Shown here piece by piece: positions 1-9,987 of a stretch of DNA of 64,000 nucleotides. This DNA is from Curvularia sp. ZM96. Taxonomy: Eukaryota > Ascomycota > Dothideomycetes > Pleosporales > Pleosporaceae. The notes beneath the pieces were generated by a model. The model searched no databases and had not been told where the DNA came from. It was given only the letters and a program-made list of their open reading frames with translations. Within the stretch, counting starts at the first letter, position 1; every line of letters begins with the position of its first letter. The translations under genes were made by a program, and so were the position numbers. The stretch is from assembly GCA_022457065.1 (NCBI GenBank), contig JAJGBQ010000001.1, positions 2,852,001-2,916,000 on the forward strand. The letters run 5' to 3'.

Positions 1-1582
1 TTTGCTCTGAATGCAGGAATTAGCATAGACCAAGACAAACGTGCTTGTACTTACCCATTGAGTAGGTCGTCCCGCAACAGCCTTCCAGCGAACGTGATAA
101 AATGCAACGCACGCGTACAAAGGTCAGCCAGCGAGAAAAGATCTTCTGAATCTTGAGTCGGAGCACTCGACTTCATACCAATGGCGCTGTCATCAGTCGA
201 TTGCTGAATAACGCCAGCATTGGGCCGGGGCTTCAGCGTAAGCGCAAGATCTGAGCGCGCCGAGATTGAGTTTCCGAGCCTCAGAAGCAAGGCCATCTGA
301 CGAGCGAAGATGTACAGTCTAAAGTCAAAGACCGAGATGTTGTTAGCAAGGATAAGGCCACGATAATCCTTTCTCAAGGCGTTAATCGGTCTATCGTCGT
401 GGATAGCCGATGCAGAGGTGACGGTGACGTCTTTTCCCTGTTGCTTCGAAAGCTCTGCCGCTTTTTGGTAGATATCGTCTGAATGGTCAAGGAGAACGCT
501 TCCTTGGGCTTGCTCGCTCGACTGGTCACGAATCACACTATCGAGACCGATCGAGAGCTCGTCGTACACCAGCAGAGCATCCTCAACCAAACCCACGCTC
601 TCAAAGCCTCTCGCAAGACCCTCCTTCAGGATAAAGAATGTGTTGAAGTTCCAGCCAGGGAAAGAGCGCTGAGCGTCATTCTTTCGAATATCTTCTTCAT
701 ATTGACTCACACGAAGATCGAAAGAAAGAAGTATGAGCACCTTGAACCTAGTTATGACATCTTGCCAAGCTCGGTCCTGCTCCTGAGGGCCCTCACTAAT
801 TACCGGAGAACTGGCAGGTGGTGGAGCAGGAAGCATATGTGGTGGAACTCTTTCCTTAGGCACTCGTATCTGAGCAACCCGGTCAGGTGCCGACTTGGAC
901 GAGACATTGAAGTCGGCACGCAGTTTCTCGAGTAGCGTTGTCGTCCCGCGAGTCCATCTGGAAGCCGGTCCAGATTTTTCTTTCTCGCCTGTTGCCGTAC
1001 TTGAAGATCCATGAGTCTGGTTTGCTGCAGACGTGTTAGGAAGCACAACATGCAGAATCATCCATTCGAATGCATCATGGTTTTCCTGGGTGTTTGCCGT
1101 GCTACTCTGAGAAGGCGGCGTATGTTCCTTGACCCATTCACGGACCTGTTTACGTGCTGTTGACTTGTACGTATCAGAGTCATCGCATCTCAACAGATAA
1201 ATCTTAAGATAGGGAGTTTGGCGCAGGCCAGGGATCTGATGTCGTCTCTCTTTCTCTTTGTTAGGTCCCCTGAAGGTCTCTTGCGCGGTCTTTTGGGCAT
1301 ACCTTGTCCTGGTGCTGAGGTCGACGGCGCCGCACCCGCAGCTTGAGCTGATTCTGGACTGGGCACAAGGTCGACATGCAGCGAGTCTATTGACCTCAAT
1401 GGCCTGGTTGGGGCTTTCCAATGCAAGTTGCGAAGGGGAAGCCGTGCCGCCAAGTCTTGTTGAATCAATCCAAAGACGCCAGAGGGGTCATGGTACTCGA
1501 CTGTAAAGAGTAAGTGGTGTTACGAGGAGAGCGACCAGGGTGTGTGCGCACCCGTCACTTTTGAGCTGGATAGCCCGTCCAT
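1..1582 (-). CDS. TRS130: TRAPP II complex subunit Trs130 (TRAPPC10), N-terminal part
   Basis: Encodes the start of the TRAPP II tethering-complex subunit that acts with Rab GTPases in late-Golgi and endosome traffic. Exons, read on the minus strand: 1582-1552, 1500-1303, about 1249-55, and 6 onward past the left edge. The first join gives SSKVT-VEYHDPSGVF, followed by LPLRNLHWKAPTRPLRS and then RRHQIPGLRQTPYLKIYLL; these blocks are familiar from fungal Trs130 N-termini. The donor at 54 (GTAAGT) and acceptor at 8-7 place the next exon at position 6. The second intron (donor 1302) has a CTAAC branch site, but its acceptor is uncertain: 1250 is the phase-compatible choice. An in-frame ATG also exists at 1663, so the start is either 1582 or 1663. 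The gene is truncated by the window. It is divergent from the RTA1-type gene, with about 775 bp between the starts. Confidence 0.85.
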
Positions 1583-1792
1583 CACCGTAGGCTCGGCTGG
1601 GGTTTGCCTAGAAGCATCCTCTGCGGCACCCAGGGCTGGCGTATCATTTCCAGCCACACTCATGAAATACGCACGCGGCCGAAACACTAGAGACGATTGA
1701 CGAATTACTGTGCGCAATGACGCTTGTTGATTTCTGCGGGATATAGATGCCGGTCGAGATGAAGGCTGCACCTTGGATACCTCACCGCACCG

Positions 1793-2203
1793 CTAGCTAG
1801 CTTGTGTCGGTTCTAGCTCCTGGCATCGCCCCACAAGGTCACGTGCAACCATCACCGGTAATGCAGCCCGTCTGAGCCACCACGAGTTGACCGGTGAGTG
1901 GCAAATATTGGACATACTATTGGTTGACCTTTTTTTCATCGCTATGCTTGATTTGCTCGATTCTAAGCGATGCCTCGTGGTATGCCTCACAGGGGTTTTC
2001 ATGCCTCGTCGCATTCTTCGCATTTCGACACAGACGGCAGCCCTGAGCAGCCTTGTCGCGCTCGCCGACTGCTCGTTATGACGCCAGTTGCAGCTCAGGC
2101 TTTCTGGAGGAAAGCCTTGCATCTTCTCATTCAACAGACTCGATTTTGTCGTGATAACTGCAGCACTCAGCCACTTTGGGTCTTTGTATAAAGCCTCCGA
2201 CAT
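1793..2203 (-). CDS. Unassigned ORF in the divergent TRS130/RTA1 promoter
   Basis: An ATG-started 136-codon frame lies between two divergent genes. The translation is rich in Arg, Met and Ser and matches nothing I recognise. A competing reading of the same DNA exists: ATG at 2220, donor GTATGA at 2210, acceptor CAG near 2080, then a phase-compatible frame of about 42 codons containing CRLCRNAKNATRHENPC and an amphipathic tail. That version looks more protein-like but is equally unproven. The stretch may simply be promoter DNA. Confidence 0.2.
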   Translation of the reverse strand: MSEALYKDPKWLSAAVITTKSSLLNEKMQGFPPESLSCNWRHNEQSASATRLLRAAVCVEMRRMRRGMKTPVRHTTRHRLESSKSSIAMKKRSTNSMSNICHSPVNSWWLRRAALPVMVARDLVGRCQELEPTQAS

Positions 2204-2356
2204 CTCATACCACTGGTCATTAGCCCAAGCATTTCATACGACTCTACAGTCGACTTGAATAATAACATTCATTGATCTTTGCTTCTCAATTGTTATACTC
2301 TTCACTCCTATACTTAAAGCAAGACCTCCTCAACCCCTCAACCCATCCACCTCACT

Positions 2357-3560
2357 ATGGGAGCTGGAGCCTACTCTCCAGGCAGTGTATGGTATTATGC
2401 ACCCAACAAAGCCGCCCCAATCGTCTTCATAATTCTTTTCTCCATTTCTGGAATTATACACATCTGGCAAACAATGTGCGTACCATAGAACCTCACTCCC
2501 TAGCCCTACCAAATCCCCTCTTTTCTAACGACCCTCAAGAAAACATAAATCATGGCGTACCACAGTTCTCCTCCCCTGGGCTGCCCTCCTCATGATCAGC
2601 GGCTTCATAATGCGTCTCCTCGGCGCCTACCACACCGGCAACTTGGGCTACCTCATTGCCTCGACCTGTCTGGTCCTCTCAGGTCCCCCCATCTACGCCC
2701 TCATAAACTACTTCATCCTCTCCCGCCTGCTCTACTACATCCCTTACCTCGCGCCCATTCACCCAGGCCGCGTCGCCACGACCTTCATCGGCCTTGATGC
2801 CGTATGCGAAGTGCTCATCGGACAAGGCGCCTGGCGAATGGCCAACTCGAGTTCAACTGATGCCCAGCGGCGTCTCGGATCGCGCCTTGTCAGCGCCTCA
2901 TTGATTCTGCAAGCCATTCTCTTCGCCGCCTTCGGGCTATTGGCGGCGCAGTTCCATCGACGCGCAATCAAAGCCGGCGTCCTGAAACCCCATCTCCGAG
3001 TGGTATTGTACGTCATGTATGTGAGCGCGAATATCGTCACGATCCGCTGCTTGTACCGCCTCGTCGAGTACTTCTCCGGCTGGGACTCGGATATATATAA
3101 AAACGAGACGTACTTTTGGATCTTCGAGGCCTCTATCATGTTTATTAACTCGGCCATCTTGAATATCTGGCACCCTGGTAAGCGTCTGCCCCCGTCGAAT
3201 TCGGTCTTTCTGGCGAGAGACGGTGTTACGGAGCGCAGAGGGCCCGGGTGGGGAGATGATAGGCCGTGGCTTGTCACCGTGTTTGACCCGTTTGATGTCT
3301 GGGGCTTGATCAGGGGCAAGGATCAGAAGACGCAGTTTTGGGATTTGAGTGATGCGGAGCTTGAGGCGCTCAGGCTAGAGAAGAAGAGGAACAAAAGAAG
3401 TTGTGGCATCGCATTCATCGATCCATTTCACCTCTGGGGCAGGAACGGGTATGTGGCGAAGTTGCTTGGTAAGAAGCCGAGTGGCAGGGGGACTGCGGCA
3501 CCAGAGATGCATACGACGCAGATAAAAGGTGATAACGTAGAGTTGAAGTGCGATGTTTGA
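2357..3560 (+). CDS. RTA1-like multi-spanning membrane protein
   Basis: Member of the fungal RTA1 family (lipid-translocating exporter-like or resistance to aminocholesterol/toxic lipids), predicted to have seven transmembrane segments in the plasma membrane or other membranes. Two exons, 2357-2475 and 2540-3560, give 379 aa. The intron has donor GTGCGT, a TTCTAAC branch and an AAG acceptor. The more obvious CAG at 2563-2565 would break the frame, whereas AAG yields KHKSWRTTVLLPWAALL, the family-typical loop and helix. Helices are visible from about residue 21 (APIVFIILFSISGIIHIW) to about residue 245. The C-terminal cytosolic tail is long, charged and poorly conserved, with two DPFxxWG-like repeats (FDPFDVWG and IDPFHLWG). 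Substrate unknown. Convergent with veA. Confidence 0.85.
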
Positions 3561-4525
3561 AGGTAGCTTGGAGGTTTGTGTCTGTCTTTTCTGTTGTCTT
3601 TCTAGTAGTCCTTTCTTGTCTGTCTTTTCTATTTTGTATCCTGTCGTCCATTCCTACTATAGATTTCTTATCTTGTATCTTCTCTGTAATATTTTTCATT
3701 CCATTTATATTTTGCAGTAGAGGAAACACATTCGTCGAGTAATACTGAAGCTAGATTGCTATAATGTTTAAGAATACGAAAGCTAGAAATTGTAAGAAAA
3801 CCAGGTACTCTAGTCAGCGAACAAAAATATGTCACAAGCCTTGAATGTGGGTAACGACGCACAGGGTGCCATTGATTGAAGCCTTGGGCTGACTATAAAT
3901 CTATACAATCGACAGGCTAGCCTCCCTTGTTTTTCCTTGAGACCTTGTATGTAATTTTCTGATCCATCCTGCATTCTGAAAGCCACCTTTCGAGCTGTAA
4001 CAACAGATGCGAAGTTGAGTAAAAAGATGCCTCCCATCCCATCCAGTTACAATAAGAAAAGGTCGAGTGTACGACTGACTGTGTGAGCACGTATGTTCCA
4101 TCTGGTGATTCACGCAATAAACGGAGTACATGACAACAGTAGCAAGAATAGGAATAGGAATTCGCACGTAATGGTGGTGCTGAAGTATGTAGATGTGCAA
4201 GTATATGTAGTAGTGTGCGAAAGCAAGACAGCAAGGAAATAGATGTGCGCAGCTCCGTCGGCTGGCGTGTGGCTACGAATATGGGAAATGGAAATAGATG
4301 CATAGAGAAATACCGGGTTACGAAAGCAAAGAGAAATAAGAAATAAGATCGCCATAGCGAAAGTCGCGCGTTTGTCGTACTCGAGGGGTATAGATGATCG
4401 GAGCACATAAGATCCGTGACAGACAACACAAAACTCCGTACACCAGCAACAAAGACCGATGCAGATCAAATGGTAGACTGACGACTCTCTCCTAGTGGCT
4501 GCATGGCCGTCAGCGGGGCGTGGAT
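3561..4525. other. Convergent 3' region between RTA1-like gene and veA
   Basis: No gene is supported here. The stretch is A/T-rich with long pyrimidine runs just after the RTA1 stop, as expected for two facing 3' UTRs. Open frames of up to 170 codons on the minus strand are rich in Leu, Ser, Tyr and Cys, overlap one another in different frames and show no recognisable motif. Confidence 0.6.
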
Positions 4526-6346
4526 TTAGACGCCAACTTCGGGTACATGACGCTGGCGTTGTGTTCCGTCGGCACGCCTGTAGCTCATGGCAGCCCTATC
4601 CATGGGCTCTTCCATGTCAGGAGACTCGGGGTCGTAGCTGTATCCAGCACCAGATGGCTGAGGCCTACTTCCCGCGACCATGCGCTCGTTCAAGTGACGA
4701 GAGTCGAAAGTGCTAGAGAAAGAGCGCTTGTTCGACGAGGCTGACATGGGTGGAAGTCCCTGTGTCTGAGGGTTGAATTTGGGCAGAACGTAGTTTTGGT
4801 TGGATCCATCAGAGTTGACGGACATGGAGCCAGACATGGCATTAGGCGGGGATTGGTACGAAGGAGAGACGGGCTCCAGCTTGTCTGCAACAATGGGCCT
4901 CAAAGACGGCAAGGACTGGTGGGTAGGAGCCGAGGATGTGTAGGACTGAGGCGAGGAATGCAGGGGCTGCAGAGGCTGGCTCATTTGCTGCGATCGGCCG
5001 TACTGGTCCATAGGGTGGTATGGCTGCACTGGGTGGCTAGAAGCAGGGTATTGCTGAGCCGAGGATTGCGTAACAGACGAACGGCGATAGTCGGCAGGGT
5101 GCGCATAGTCTGAAGTCATCTGTTCTTGTCGGGGAGGTGCAGCATGATCGTATTGCGATGGTGGGGGTGGCGGCTGCTGCTGGTGTTGTTGCTGCTGCTG
5201 ATGCTGTTGCTGCTGGTAGCCAGCGTAGCCGTATTGCTGGCTCATGGGCGTTGGAGGCTGAGCTTGATGTTGGCTGCTGTGACTGCTGTAGCTGCTGTGC
5301 TGCGAGTGCGAGTACGGTGTTGAATGCTGCAGGGGCTGAGGAGGCTGCACCATTGGGGCTGGCTGCGGGGGCTGATATTGCTGCGAATACTGAGGCTGGC
5401 TGGAGCCATACGAGGGCATCTGTGGGTAAGCAGGGTTCTGCGGGGGAGGCATTTGCTGCTGGTAACCGTTGCTGGAAGGGTAACCATGACCCATCTCCTC
5501 GATGCTCGGACGCCGGGGTGGTGGTGCGAGGCCAGGGTTGCTGGCGCTGGACAATGAACGTGGACGATCTTCGAGCGGGGCATTTGGTGGTTGACCATAG
5601 TTGTCGGGAGTTGCAGTGCCCCTGGCACGTTCATAGGCTCCTCCTTCTTCGTCATACTCATCCCACTCCTTGGACGACTTGTTCTCGCGACGCCTCATCC
5701 TCACATCACGACGAATGCGCACACGACAGCCCTGCTCGGCGACCATGCGGCTCAGAGCCGTGCTCTCGGACAATCCAGGGAACTTCTTAGCTGAGAAGAC
5801 GGTAAAGGGAGCCGACTTGACCTCGCAGCGGTGGGTGACAAAGTGGTTGCCATCGTAGATGACGTCGGGATCCTCAGGATCGAGGTCCTTTACCTCTGCC
5901 AGGTTCTCGAAGAGAGCAAAGCTCAGACGGTACTTGCCCTCGTGACGAACAGACAGGTCAGGAAAGATGAAGTAGCCAGCAGGCGTAGGGCGGTCGAGAT
6001 AAGCCATGCCAGCAACTGGGGTACCCGTGAGAACCGGAAAGCTGGGACCAGCAGTCGAAGGGGCGCGTCCGGGAGCGATGTTGCGGGCATTTTCCAGACT
6101 GGCGTGGAGGAAGAAGTTTGCATTGTAGGCAAAGGTGATTTCCTGGTCGTTCTCAAAGACGCGCAGCTCCACAATCGGGGGCGGGTCGACTGGACGCCTG
6201 TCTGCACTCGACTTTGCACCGCTGCCACAGGCGCGGGCGCGCTCGGGCTGCTGGATCACTTGCAAATTGTAGCGAATCTGCCTGCCATCCTTTGTGGTGC
6301 GGACAGACTGGCTCTTAGTCTCATTGGTGACCACGATGTTGGACAT
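4526..6346 (-). CDS. veA: Velvet-complex regulator VeA
   Basis: Encodes VeA, the light-responsive scaffold that partners VelB and LaeA to couple development with secondary metabolism, shuttling between cytosol and nucleus. Single coding exon, 606 aa, from ATG 6346, chosen because it lies just after a clear 5' UTR intron. The velvet domain spans roughly residues 20-225: IRYNLQVIQQPERARACG, RRPVDPPPIVELRVFE, YLDRPTPAGYFIFPDLSVRHEG and KSAPFTVFSAKKFPGL are all diagnostic. A basic patch (RIRRDVRMRRR) is a likely nuclear signal. The rest is a long Pro/Gln/Ser/Tyr-rich disordered tail with a Gln-rich tract interrupted by His, followed by Pro, around 5160-5220. The frame stays open upstream for another 241 codons to 7069, but that stretch contains spliced leader introns and low-complexity sequence, so I do not count it as coding. 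Confidence 0.95.
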   Translation of the reverse strand: MSNIVVTNETKSQSVRTTKDGRQIRYNLQVIQQPERARACGSGAKSSADRRPVDPPPIVELRVFENDQEITFAYNANFFLHASLENARNIAPGRAPSTAGPSFPVLTGTPVAGMAYLDRPTPAGYFIFPDLSVRHEGKYRLSFALFENLAEVKDLDPEDPDVIYDGNHFVTHRCEVKSAPFTVFSAKKFPGLSESTALSRMVAEQGCRVRIRRDVRMRRRENKSSKEWDEYDEEGGAYERARGTATPDNYGQPPNAPLEDRPRSLSSASNPGLAPPPRRPSIEEMGHGYPSSNGYQQQMPPPQNPAYPQMPSYGSSQPQYSQQYQPPQPAPMVQPPQPLQHSTPYSHSQHSSYSSHSSQHQAQPPTPMSQQYGYAGYQQQQHQQQQQHQQQPPPPPSQYDHAAPPRQEQMTSDYAHPADYRRSSVTQSSAQQYPASSHPVQPYHPMDQYGRSQQMSQPLQPLHSSPQSYTSSAPTHQSLPSLRPIVADKLEPVSPSYQSPPNAMSGSMSVNSDGSNQNYVLPKFNPQTQGLPPMSASSNKRSFSSTFDSRHLNERMVAGSRPQPSGAGYSYDPESPDMEEPMDRAAMSYRRADGTQRQRHVPEVGV

Positions 6347-6362
6347 GGTGGATGCTGGGTAT

Positions 6363-6459
6363 CTGCACGTTGTCAGCACAGGGCGTAAGGGTGTGTGGGG
6401 GTTGCAGCGAGTGAATGGCAGGGACTGGCACGCTCGACCCGCTGGGAAGGTGCACTTAC
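6363..6459 (-). other. 5' UTR intron of veA
   Basis: On the minus strand the leader carries donor GTAAGTGCA at 6459, branch GCTGAC and acceptor GTGCAG ending at 6363. The intron finishes 16 nt before the veA ATG. It is a strong splice pair in non-coding sequence and supports the chosen start codon. Confidence 0.7.
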
Positions 6460-6569
6460 GCCGGCAGGCACCGAACGGGACCTTGGATCGACTAAAATAA
6501 AATAAAATCAACAAAAACAAGTAAAACAAAAACCGCGACGCTACTGTCAACCACGGAACGTGGAACGAC

Positions 6570-6711
6570 CTGGGCTTGTCAGTAAGGCAGTCTGACAATG
6601 GCCATGTGGCAACGCTGATGGGGTTCGGCAGGGCAGGTGAGGGCAGCGCTGGCTGACCCGAGCCCAAGCTACCGGGCGAACCTAATGGGTTGCGAATGAG
6701 CAGCAACATAC
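6570..6711 (-). other. Possible second 5' UTR intron of veA
   Basis: Donor CAACAG|GTATGT at 6711, branch TTACTGAC and acceptor CCCAG ending at 6570. An alternative acceptor, TTATTTTAG ending at 6492, follows a T-rich tract and would lengthen the intron. If either is used, the veA transcript starts upstream of 6711 and has a leader spliced more than once. Confidence 0.5.
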
Positions 6712-9700
6712 CTGTTGGATGGTCCGCAAAAGGACAACAGCGGATGCGCAGATGGACGGGACCTTTTGGAGGGAAGATAGTTGATGGCACCGAGAGACGA
6801 GGGAATTGGGACGGATGGTCAACAGCGACGACGCGACGGCGAGGCCTGCAGGCGGTTCTGTTGCTGCGAGAGGCGCGAGAGTCAGGCAGACGGGCACTGG
6901 CAGTCGGACGGTGAGGATTGGCGTGAGGTCGAGGGCGTGTCAGTCGCAATGCATCGAGGCCTCGAGGAGCGTCGCGGAGAGCAGAGGCGAAGACGGCGAC
7001 GGACGGGCTGAAGAATGGCAGAGCGAGGGCGAAGGCGAAGGCAGGCGAAGGCGCCGGCTGAGAGGGCACGCAGCCACTATAGGACGGCTGGCGACAGATT
7101 TAGCCGAGCGAGGATAGACTCAAGTTTCCCGTACGCTGGGACGGCAACTTGCAACCGACACTCTCCGCGGCAGCATGACGCCTCGTATGTACGCCCTCCA
7201 CGCCCCAGCCCATGCCTCGACCACCATCCCATCTCAAATCGCAGCCATGGCGACAACAACAAAGACAACTGTGACCGCCACGGCCGCCACGGCCGCCTCG
7301 TCACCGCCAGCTACCCTCCAGCTACCTCCAGCTTCCTCCAGCTGCCCGCCCGCCTGCTCGCACCAGCGCCCAAAGCGACTAGGGCCGCTGCACTGATTCG
7401 TAGCACCACGCCGGGGTCAAAACAGATTGGCACGGGTCGACGCAGACTTAAGCTATGTCGCCCGCCCACCGATGATACGGTTCCATGCAACCCTGGGGTT
7501 CGCCAGAGTTGGCCGTCTGCCCCAAGCCTCGTTCGTCGCCATCGCCATGGGCGCTGCCCTGTCACTCTGCCACCCTACCCGCCGGCCGGTCTATCTGGCC
7601 TGTCCTCAGCCATGCCAGGCGACGTACTGCCCTGCCATCTGTCCCTCGATCCCCCTTATCCATGTGCGCCCAACCTGGATGGGAAAGCCCTCCGACGCCT
7701 GAGGAGGTGGGGGGCCATTTCTCAATGGTTGGCGTATGGGGTCTGCAAGCCCACACCCATGCCGTGGGCCGCAGGATGCCGCCCAAGCTCGCTCTGTGCC
7801 GTGCAACCCCAGCTGGCTAGTAGCGCGCACACAACGGGAGGAATGGCCTGATGCTCACCAGGGCACACATTGGACACACTCTCACACACGACGCGACTTG
7901 TTCACGCCATGTCGACCCGGTTCTCGCGCGCCGCTTGTCGTGCGTGGCTAGGGCGGGTGCGCGTACAGGTGGCGGGGTCCAGGTCTTTCTTCTGCCGGTC
8001 CCGTAAGCTTAGCAGGAACCGTTCTCCTGGCTGGAGCTGACAAGAGAGCACCCAATGCCCAGCGAGCCGGATTTCCCAAGCAGAGGGCGAGAAACGGCCC
8101 ACTCGCACAGGATCACCGGGCTGCCCATGCCTGCGCAGGCCTGTGCTGCAGGCGCCGCCTGATCGTGCTACCCGCTCCAGCCTCCATGATTCGCTGCCGT
8201 GTGGAGCCTTCAACGGCCTCGGGCGATCACTCGTGCTCCACCACGCTGCCGCCCTCTGACCGCGACTCTCCTGCTCCCACTCTCTCGTCTCGAGACGACC
8301 TGCTTGGCGACGTTTGTCTGCCCACAAATGTGCGGCCCTGTGGCGTTGTCCTGTGGCTGCTCTCTCGGGCCGCTTGATCTCGTCCCAGCCGTATGTACCA
8401 ATATCGCTGCCAAGAATCGCCCTAGATTTTGCACATGACGGACGTTTCACCCTTTGTTGCTTCGGGACACCCCGAACCCACTGCCCGACCGCATGTCAAA
8501 CGCGTCGCTCGAGCCTTGACAAATCTACTTTCAGGTTACTAGCCCATCCTGCCTGCCTCGGCCACAGCATGGAGAGCCTCAGTCACCGTGCCGACTTCCG
8601 TCATCACTGCGAGTCTGGGCTGCCCTCCTTCGTTTCATCTTCGTGATCTACACGACCATATTACGACCAGCAGCACGCTGCCTCGCCGCGGACCGTCGCA
8701 TCCCTTTCTTGTACAACAGTCGCCCTCATGCCTTGCACGCGCTCTATTCTGGGGACATGCTTGCATCACACCGCCCCATAAAACATGCCAGAGCCACTTT
8801 CTCCTCCGTAGGCGCCCGACTCGACTTCGCTTGAAACAGAGGACCAGAAGATTGCCTGCTGAGGACTAGTTTCTTCGTTGCGTGCTGAAAGTCTGCCCAC
8901 TCTTACACGAATATTACGTGTGTATGGGGTGCGCGCTGCCCATGCGTCGAAATCTTACCTATATGCTATTCTTTTACGACACCGCGTATGCCCCGTATAC
9001 GATGCTAGCAATAGCATTCCATGCCCATCGTGTTGCTAATCCGTGAGATTGGCAGCAAGAGAAGAGCGGGGATAAGGGCCGAGGGCGGCGCTTGGTTAAA
9101 TCCAAGTCTCCTATCTATAGTAGACACCCTCACAGCATTCCTACACCCAAAAGGAGAATAGTACCAGTACTCGACACAACTGTTCTAAATCTGCTCCAGG
9201 ATGTGTATCTTGCTAGCATCTTGCTGGCCCTATCTGATTCAGATGAATTCGCCATATCTCTTGACCTAGTTCTGGTACTGGGGCACAAAGCAAAACATAC
9301 ACCTACATCTGCAGCTAGAATTGCGTCTTTCGTTATGCCTGTTTAACAATCCCGTAACGCGCGGACCACGCCTACTGCCTTTAATCTTCCCGTATCGAAA
9401 AGCTGAACTCAGAAAACTACCTCAAAGAGTTAGATTGAAAAGGTATTAGGCTTGGCCTCCTATAGATGATGCGCGTGCATTTCGCGTCAGCCTGCGCGTC
9501 TCCAGCTTGTACCTACCCCTCCTTCAGCTCCAACCCTTACCCCGCGCCAACCAAACGTCCCAGATTGCGTGATCGCAACACCAAACCTAACCCGTAACTC
9601 TTCACCATTGCCGTGACAGATAGTGCTTACACCATGAAAAGGTACACACAGATCTGGTAAGCACTTCGATCTGGCCAATCCACGCAACATGACCACAAAG

Positions 9701-9987
9701 GGAAATCGTCTGCCAATCAGTGCGACCAAACCCCCAAACGGGCCGTAGAGTGCGGAAACCCTGGAGACTTTGAGCTGGAGAGTTCCTACGCGAGCGTGGG
9801 CGCAAATGACGTGACTTTGCGGGACGATGGTCCACCATTTCAGCTACTCAAATGCTCTCTGCCCCTCCTTTTCCTGTATTCCTTTCTCAATCCATTGAGC
9901 CCTGCTTTGTGCACTGTTACACAGAAGTTGATACGGCAATCAAAAAGTTCTTGAAACGTCATATCCATCCTTGTTAAAGCCAGCATC
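6712..9987. other. 3.3 kb region between veA and MET17
   Basis: No conserved gene is visible. From about 6720 to 8880 the DNA is GC-rich with purine-rich and Pro/Ala/Arg-coding low-complexity frames on both strands, including a plus-strand open frame at 7015-7851 with no recognisable domain. From about 8890 to 9480 it becomes clearly AT-richer and carries a relic-like frame (listed separately). The region probably holds the veA promoter and leader plus the MET17 promoter. Confidence 0.55.
9092..9346 (+). pseudogene. Possible relic of a transposable element or decayed gene
   Basis: An 84-codon frame without an ATG at its 5' end translates to protein-like sequence (for example LQDVYLASILLALSDSDEF and ISLDLVLVLGHKAKH), unlike the repetitive frames around it. 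It sits in a local AT-rich patch with CTATAG-type motifs at both sides. I cannot assign it to a family; a decayed transposon fragment is one explanation and chance is another. Confidence 0.25.

Noticed and set aside
483..935. 150-codon plus-strand frame
   Set aside because: Antisense to the conserved Trs130 exon.
2561..2565. CAG at 2563-2565 as acceptor of the RTA1-like gene intron
   Set aside because: It puts the second exon out of phase; the AAG at 2537-2539 restores both frame and conserved sequence.
3917..4429. 170-codon minus-strand frame beyond the veA stop
   Set aside because: Overlaps another frame of similar length, is rich in Leu/Ser/Tyr, and sits where the veA 3' UTR is expected.
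6347..7069. In-frame N-terminal extension of VeA to 847 aa
   Set aside because: The extension crosses two good 5' UTR introns, is low complexity, and VeA proteins normally start shortly before the velvet domain.
7015..7851. 278-codon plus-strand frame upstream of veA
   Set aside because: Pro/Arg/Ala/Ser-rich low-complexity translation overlapping other equally long frames; no domain and no splice or start context.
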